DNA of 64,000 nucleotides from Bromus sterilis (taxonomy: Eukaryota; Streptophyta; Magnoliopsida; Poales; Poaceae), in NCBI GenBank assembly GCA_950022295.1, contig OX465598.1, positions 337,107,324 through 337,171,323 of the forward strand. The letters are read 5' to 3'. Both the position numbers and the translations under genes were made by a program. The notes beneath the pieces were generated by a model. The model was given only the letters and a program-made list of their open reading frames with translations, was not told the DNA's origin and did not search any database. Shown one piece after another: positions 58,556 to 64,000 of this stretch. Positions within the stretch are counted from its first letter, which is position 1. Each line of letters opens with the position of its first letter.

Positions 58556-59074
58556 GTTGCGCGCGTGGGGACCGGCGAACGAGCAGTTTGCGAAACGGAA
58601 CGCCGAGATCCGAGGAATTTTATCCGGCCACGACGCAGTTCGCGAGGAACGGGAAGAGCAGATGATCCACAATGTACTGCCAGTGCCAAGTACTCCGTAC
58701 TACAGTAATCCAGAATTCTAGTTTCGGCACTTCCACCACTTGCATCGTCTTTTTTGTTTTGACACAACTTGCAAGCAAACTCGCATCGCTTATTAGCACA
58801 GGAAGAACTGCCACTGTGGTGGGAGTAGTTCTTTTTTCACGATCTGCCGTGGTGATTTAGAAGGTCATGGCAAATTTCGGCGTCTATACGACCGTGGATA
58901 CGATCGAGTGCATTTGCACCGGTTGATTTTTTTTTTACATTTTGCCGTTTGCAATCGCAACCCACATATGACCCCATTCATGCAAAATACATAGATGTTT
59001 TATACCTTACGCAATCCAACATAGATATGGATTACAGTTCATACAATTCGATCCAAAACAACCTCCCAAATTTG

Positions 59075-59463
59075 CTAAACAATATTGTAAACTAAATAAC
59101 AAATAAAAGCTTGCATGAAATCAACATTTCCTCGCCAAACGCTTTCCTTTGAATCGTTGGTGTGGGCACTGAAGAAGCCATAGGCGTTGGCTACATGCAA
59201 CGTCTCACCCTCCTCGTCGTCGATGGTACCATTCTTCAAGGAGGAGACAATCCCCGCCAGGCGACAAGCGGCGGGGGCTTGCTCCCTCGCAAGGCGTGTG
59301 GCTTTAGTTATAGTATCCGCACTTTGCCTTGCCACACTCTTGGATTGCTCCGGCCCAATGTGGAGCGTCGTTGCATTTTGACGACACCATCTACCGGCGT
59401 TCATATCCGCCGAGATGTACGAGCAACAGATGGTCTCGTTATCGTTGTTGGCGGGTGGTAGTG
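59075..59463 (-). pseudogene. Unknown plant gene fragment, cut by a solo LTR
   Basis: A minus-strand frame from about 59463 to a stop at 59075 reads through GRWCRQNATTL, ARQSADTITKATRLAREQAP, VSSLKNGTIDDEEG, TLHVANAYGFFSAHTNDSKE and WRGNVDFMQAF. It has the balanced, low-repeat look of a real C-terminal exon, but I do not recognise the family. Its upstream side is interrupted at 59475 by the solo LTR. The sequence resumes at 63152 on the other side, where no clear continuation of the frame was found. The stretch 58556-59074 holds nothing I could assign. Confidence 0.4.
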
Positions 59464-60168
59464 CCTCAAGCGTGGTGATACGCCCAATTTACATCACTAT
59501 TTTTATTACTATAATTTATCTGGCTTCAATGATATGTTTGACAATATGATGTGATTTTACTGTTTTCTCTCTCTTAAAATGCAAGGCATACACAAAGAGG
59601 AGGATCACCAGTAGTTGAAGTTCTGGACCACAAATAGCAACATAACAGAAGCGAATATTTCGAAGCTCAAAACACCGCGAAAATTCCCGGAGATCAATTT
59701 TGGAATTAATAAATATTATGGAGCAAAAAGGCAATCGAGGGACACAACGTACCCCCACATGGCCAGGTGGCACGACCACCACCAGGTCGTGTCAGCTGCT
59801 CGTGTGGGGGCCCTAGGGGCTCGCCTCCCGCTACCCCTTGGCCATATAGTTCCTTTTAAACTACAAAAAATAGAAAATAAATATATCTTTTCTCTATCGT
59901 CTGCGAGGCGAAACCTTGGGGAAGCACTTTTGCCCTCCGACGGAACGATTCTACCAGGGAAACTTCCCTCTGAGAGGGGCACATTGAAACCTTCATCACC
60001 ACCAACACTTCAATCACTGCGGGGGTCATCGTCTTCACCAGCATCATCTCATCTCCAAACCCTAATTCATCTCTTTTGCTCAATATTTGTCACAAACCTC
60101 AGATTGATATTTAGGGAGTTCTTCTAGTATTGATCACACCTTGGAGTTGATGTTATTTGGTTTAATTG

Positions 60169-61790
60169 TGTTGGGTCTCGCAACAGAAAACAATAATTTT
60201 TCTAACTAGCTTCGCCCTTAACCCAAGATATATCTAGTTGTAATGCCGTAACGGAAAGACTTGCGGAAACATACCTCGGGGTGTAGTCCGTTGCGCGGGA
60301 AACGTTGCCGCAAACGTGGTTGATGAAGCCGTAAACCTTTCACTACCCCCTGGCTGTGTTAGCACCCTGATGGGGTGATAGTGCCGCACGTGCAGCACCT
60401 CGTAGTACTCACACACGTACGGACTCGATGACGACCACCGTTCTCCGATCCAGCAAAGGTGACGGAAGTAGACCTCCCGGAACCGGAGTTTCGGCAGCAC
60501 GACGGCGTCCGCGTAGCAGAGAAGCCTTAATCCCAGCACAGGTTCCAGACAAGGGGACCCCGGCTTGAGAGAGACGAGAGAGGGGAGAAGACCGGTGAGA
60601 ACCGATCTCAATTCGGAGTAATATTGAATTCTCTGCGAATTTTTCTGTCTTAAAGAAGTGCACCCCTGCCCATCTTTATATAGGCAGACGGAAGGAGTCA
60701 ACCCCCCTTCCCTTGGCAATGTGGGACTAATCCCTTGCCAAGGGGGGAGGGTGCGGCTAGGAGGAGGGGGGGGGAGTGGGGCGCCACCCACATGGGCCCC
60801 AAGGCCCATGGCGCCCCCCCTTTTTTTCTTTTTCCTTTTCCTTTTTTTCCTCCTTCCCCTAATGGGCTTCTTTCACAAATAAGTCCCATTGCACTTTTTA
60901 ATCTGAAATAAATTATTATTAATTATTAATTCACTTAATTAATAAATAATACATATTATTTCATCTCCCGATGATCCGGAACTCCTTCCAGCTCACTCCG
61001 AACGTCCTTCGGACCAACACGGAACTTTTCCGGTACGTCTTTCTCTCTTCTCCGGTAACTCCGATAGTTCCAAAAAGGTCTCCGATATTCATCGAGCCCT
61101 TAAGTGTGTTACCCTACGGTCCGAGAACACTCCAGTCATGACCGAGACAAAGGCTACGGCCAATGATCAATAACGGGACCTGGATGCCCATAATGACCCA
61201 TGTGCAATCCGGAAGTAACCGATTGAACCGTACACGTTGTATACCATTCCCTTTGTCATGCGATACTAGATTAGTCCAAGATTCGATCAACTGTATCCAA
61301 TGCTTTAGTTCTATCTTGTTACTGACAAATCTTATTCACTCGTTCCGTGATATTCATCCTTGTGACCTAGTCACACGCACCATGTTTCAGTGTGACGGTT
61401 AATGCACTCAAAGCATCCTCAAAAGATAGCAATTATGCGTGATCTCACGGTCAAAGGAACAGGCTACTACGTTCTGTAATTACAACACTGAACTTTTACG
61501 ATTTGATCATGTTGCAATGCTTCATTGGGTAATGTTCATCACGTCATTCATTCAATGAGGTGACCTTACCGTCAATTGACTTGATTGTCCATGACCGTGA
61601 AACCACAATCATCAGTTGACGATAAACCAGTCATCATGAGAGGCTGACTAGGAACTCTGGTTGTTTCTATACCACACCTATATCATTGTTTCACTGATAC
61701 AGTTCCAGCACAGTATTAAACTGGTCATGAACTTATTTAGATATATTAGAATAATCATATATTATTTGCCTCTAGAGCATATATCCAACA
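60169..61790 (-). mobile_element. Copia-type solo LTR nested in the Gypsy solo LTR
   Basis: On minus it runs TGTTGGATATATGCTCTAGAG to GAGACCCAACA. The 5-bp duplication AATTG flanks it at 60164-60168 and 61791-61795. A minus-strand TATA box (TATATAAAG) lies at 60674-60682. At 1,622 bp it has no internal region. It is related in border sequence to the array LTRs but clearly a different family. Confidence 0.93.
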
Positions 61791-62510
61791 AATTGGTAGA
61801 AGATTGTTATGTTCAGATTGTTAATCATATATTTATATCCATTGATCATGATCTTATGATGAGTTGTGAGTACTTCTTTTAGTTCTTGAGGACATGGGAT
61901 AAGTCTTGTTGCAAGTAATCATGTAAAGTTTTTTTTAAAGTGTAATCATGTGAAGTTGGTCATTGTTCAATGTTTTGATATTATGTTGTGTTCCTCCTCT
62001 TGTAGTGATGTCATCCGAACATCGACTACATGACACTTCACCATTTTGGGGCCTAGGAGAAGGCATTATGAAATTAGTTTGTACATGTTGGGTTCGATAG
62101 TGTAGAATATCCAACCCTAGTTTGTGAACTACTTCCATAAAGGGCTATTTTAGATCCCATTATTTTATGATATGGTTAGATTTATCTTAATTACTTCTCT
62201 TGTAGTTGTGGATGCTTGTATGCAAAGTATAATCATAAATAGGAATTTATCTAAACAAGGACAGTACCTTAGCACCGGTCCACCGACACAATACTTATCA
62301 AGGCAATGAATGCTAAGTCAAAAGAACACGGTGAAAATAACTTAACTAGATCCACGTGTGTCATCAAGAAAGGTTTGATCACTATAATAAGTACCATCGG
62401 ATTGTCCTTAGCACAATTAAGGATTGAGCCACTTGTTGCACATTGCTACTCTTGTTACTTATTACCTATAATTTATCTTGCTATCAAACTATGTAACAAT
62501 ACTTATAGTG

Positions 62511-63024
62511 TCATGATAAAGAGAAGACACTGGCATGTTGAAGATAGCACATGTGTTATGTGCTCTTCTCTGATCAGTGAAGGCAGAGCCCACATATTCT
62601 TCGTATGCAACTTCAACTAGAGAGGTTGGAACTATCCGGGAATCAAATGGACCATTTCTCATGGTGACAGCATCATGCATTTGGCTTGGGTTGCTAAATA
62701 GGATTTTGGCTTCCCCTTCTTTACTGAAGTGGTCTTCACAACTGCTTGGAATATTTGGATCCTCACAAATGCTAAGATCTTTAGGAATGAGACACACACC
62801 TTCAGATGTCGGAGGCGGAATTTCATTCATGATATAACTCTTTTATCCCATAGAATCAAATGTAAATTCAAACAACTGTTGTTAGATTGGATTAGCTCTC
62901 TTCTGTAGGGTCATGGTTACCTCAACCATCCTAGTTTGTAAGTAGCCCATTTACCTTGTAACTCTGTTTTTAAATTTTTAATAAAGCACTATGAAGTTGT
63001 TGCCTTGCAGTTTTAATTCAAAAA
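62511..63024 (+). mobile_element. 5'-truncated LINE 3' end
   Basis: The 514-bp insert ends in a short A run (AATTCAAAAAA) and is flanked by a 16-bp imperfect duplication AACAATACTT(AT/GC)AGTG (62495-62510 and 63025-63040). Broken plus-strand frames show CVMCSSLISEGRAHIFFVC, AWNIWI and KIFRNE, the zf-RVT tail of plant LINEs. AATAAA occurs near 62981. Confidence 0.85.
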
Positions 63025-63151
63025 AACAATACTTGCAGTGAAACCTTGCTGAAAATGGCTTTTCGATTGCTTATGCTCCTCTTTGGGGTTGACACTCGTA
63101 CTTACCGAAAGGACTATGATTGTCCCCCTACACTTGTGGGTAATCACGTGG

Positions 63152-64000
63152 ATCAGAAGGATATGCAAACAGGGCGGTTGGAGGAGGCATGCATCGTTGC
63201 CCTCTTCTTTCCGCGGAGATAGTGGCACCCCTATGACTTCGGCTACCTTCCAATACCAGCACCCAAAATCGCCCCGAGAGGATCAGGTATAGGTGGTGCC
63301 GGGTGACTGGACGAGAAAGGGTGGATATGAATATTCCCATCCAGGCTGTCAGCGACACCATCGAGGAGGATCTCTCACCCTAGTCCATCCGTAAGCGACA
63401 AAGGGCAATGCGGAGCGTGAGTACTTCCTTGGACGCGAGGATGAGATATCGGTGTTGGATCCATTGCAAACTATGGCGGAGGGGGAGGGGAGGGGAGAGG
63501 CCGAGGAAAGGAAGGGGAGAGAAGCGGAGAGGATGAGAAGAAGTAGAGTGGGCGAGAAGATAGTGAGGATGATTAAGGTTTGCTTGTTTTGTTTAGGACT
63601 TTGTGGGGATAGGGTGCGCCATGTGCGTCGATCTAGTGTGGAAACGATGTTCGGACACATTCGGACCTTCCCGATGTTCAGTGTTATGATATGAAGAAAC
63701 ATTTGTTAGCAAAATAGCCACAAGCACCACTGTTTTCCTCTTAGTAGCAACAACACATCATCAGTACTTGCATGTTTCTGTCACTCAAGCTTTGACATGA
63801 GGAGACATGGACCTATTATTTAGCACAAAGCTCCCTCTTGAACTTATAAAATTCTACTTGGCCAAGTAACAAAGTATAATAGAGAGTATGTAAGAACAAT
63901 CAAGAGCACAATATAAAATAAGATCAAATATATTACTTCCTCAATTTGAATATAATCTCTAGAAAACTCAACAAAACAACATAGAAACTATAACATATGT
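63152..64000. other. Unassigned end of window
   Basis: The host-side flank of the solo LTR reaches to about 63700, with minus-strand frames of 77-117 codons that show no domain. From 63700 to 64000 it becomes AT-rich. I see no gene or element boundary. Confidence 0.4.

Larger units (their letters stand above)
59476..63146 (+). mobile_element. Gypsy-type solo LTR carrying two nested insertions
   Basis: It begins TGATACGCCCAATTTACATC and ends CTTGTGGGTAATCA, flanked by the 5-bp duplication CGTGG (59471-59475 and 63147-63151). Subtracting the nested Copia solo LTR and the LINE with their duplications leaves about 1.5 kb, a normal LTR length. There is no internal region. It is the same family as the remnant at 49219-50307. 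Confidence 0.92.

Overview
This window is nuclear DNA from a grass genome, most likely the wheat/barley tribe (Triticeae). The reasons are the intron-containing plant genes, the nested-transposon layout, and LTR, CACTA, Stowaway and Helitron ends of types common in Triticeae. Family names are from memory. Boundaries rest on terminal motifs, target-site duplications (TSDs), splice signals and comparison between copies inside the window.

Layout. (1) 1-4348: the first seven exons of an LMBR1/LIMR-type membrane protein gene on the minus strand; its second half is not visible. (2) 4437-6175: two diverged copies of the DNA upstream of that gene. (3) 6218-50307: a ~44 kb transposon nest. It starts with a large Mutator-like element (MULE, 6218-32658) carrying two convergent genes: a FAR1-type transposase (+) and a plant-mobile-domain/Ulp1-protease gene (-). 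A solo LTR (11443-13089) splits the transposase. A 10.9 kb CACTA element (16098-26997, TSD TGA) sits in the 3' splice site of a protease-gene intron and has its own two decayed genes. The MULE ends against a truncated tandem array of one Copia-type element (LTR-internal-LTR-internal-LTR, period 7,176 bp), followed by a Gypsy-type LTR remnant. (4) 50308-53460: more of the duplicated host sequence, one copy holding an 862-bp Helitron whose exact empty site survives in the other copy. (5) 53569-53662: a complete Stowaway MITE. (6) 56291-58555: an element with ~510-530 bp terminal inverted repeats containing hairpins. (7) 59075-63151: a possible host-gene fragment cut by a solo LTR, itself carrying a nested Copia solo LTR and a truncated LINE, each with a TSD. 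The last 850 bp are unassigned.

No complete, clearly functional host gene is present. The LIMR fragment is the best candidate for a live gene. The transposase genes carry frameshifts, stops or insertions; the MULE protease gene has two frame breaks but keeps its catalytic His, Asp and Cys.

Most notable: (a) the Copia LTRs carry a 5-bp-phased GAA/TTC array, the layout of a heat-shock element, ~230 bp upstream of a TATA box; (b) the two CACTA genes share an upstream hairpin module and an internal copy of the subterminal palindrome cluster; (c) a Helitron with a base-exact empty site; (d) the long-TIR element with near-perfect hairpins; (e) a CACTA insertion at a splice acceptor.
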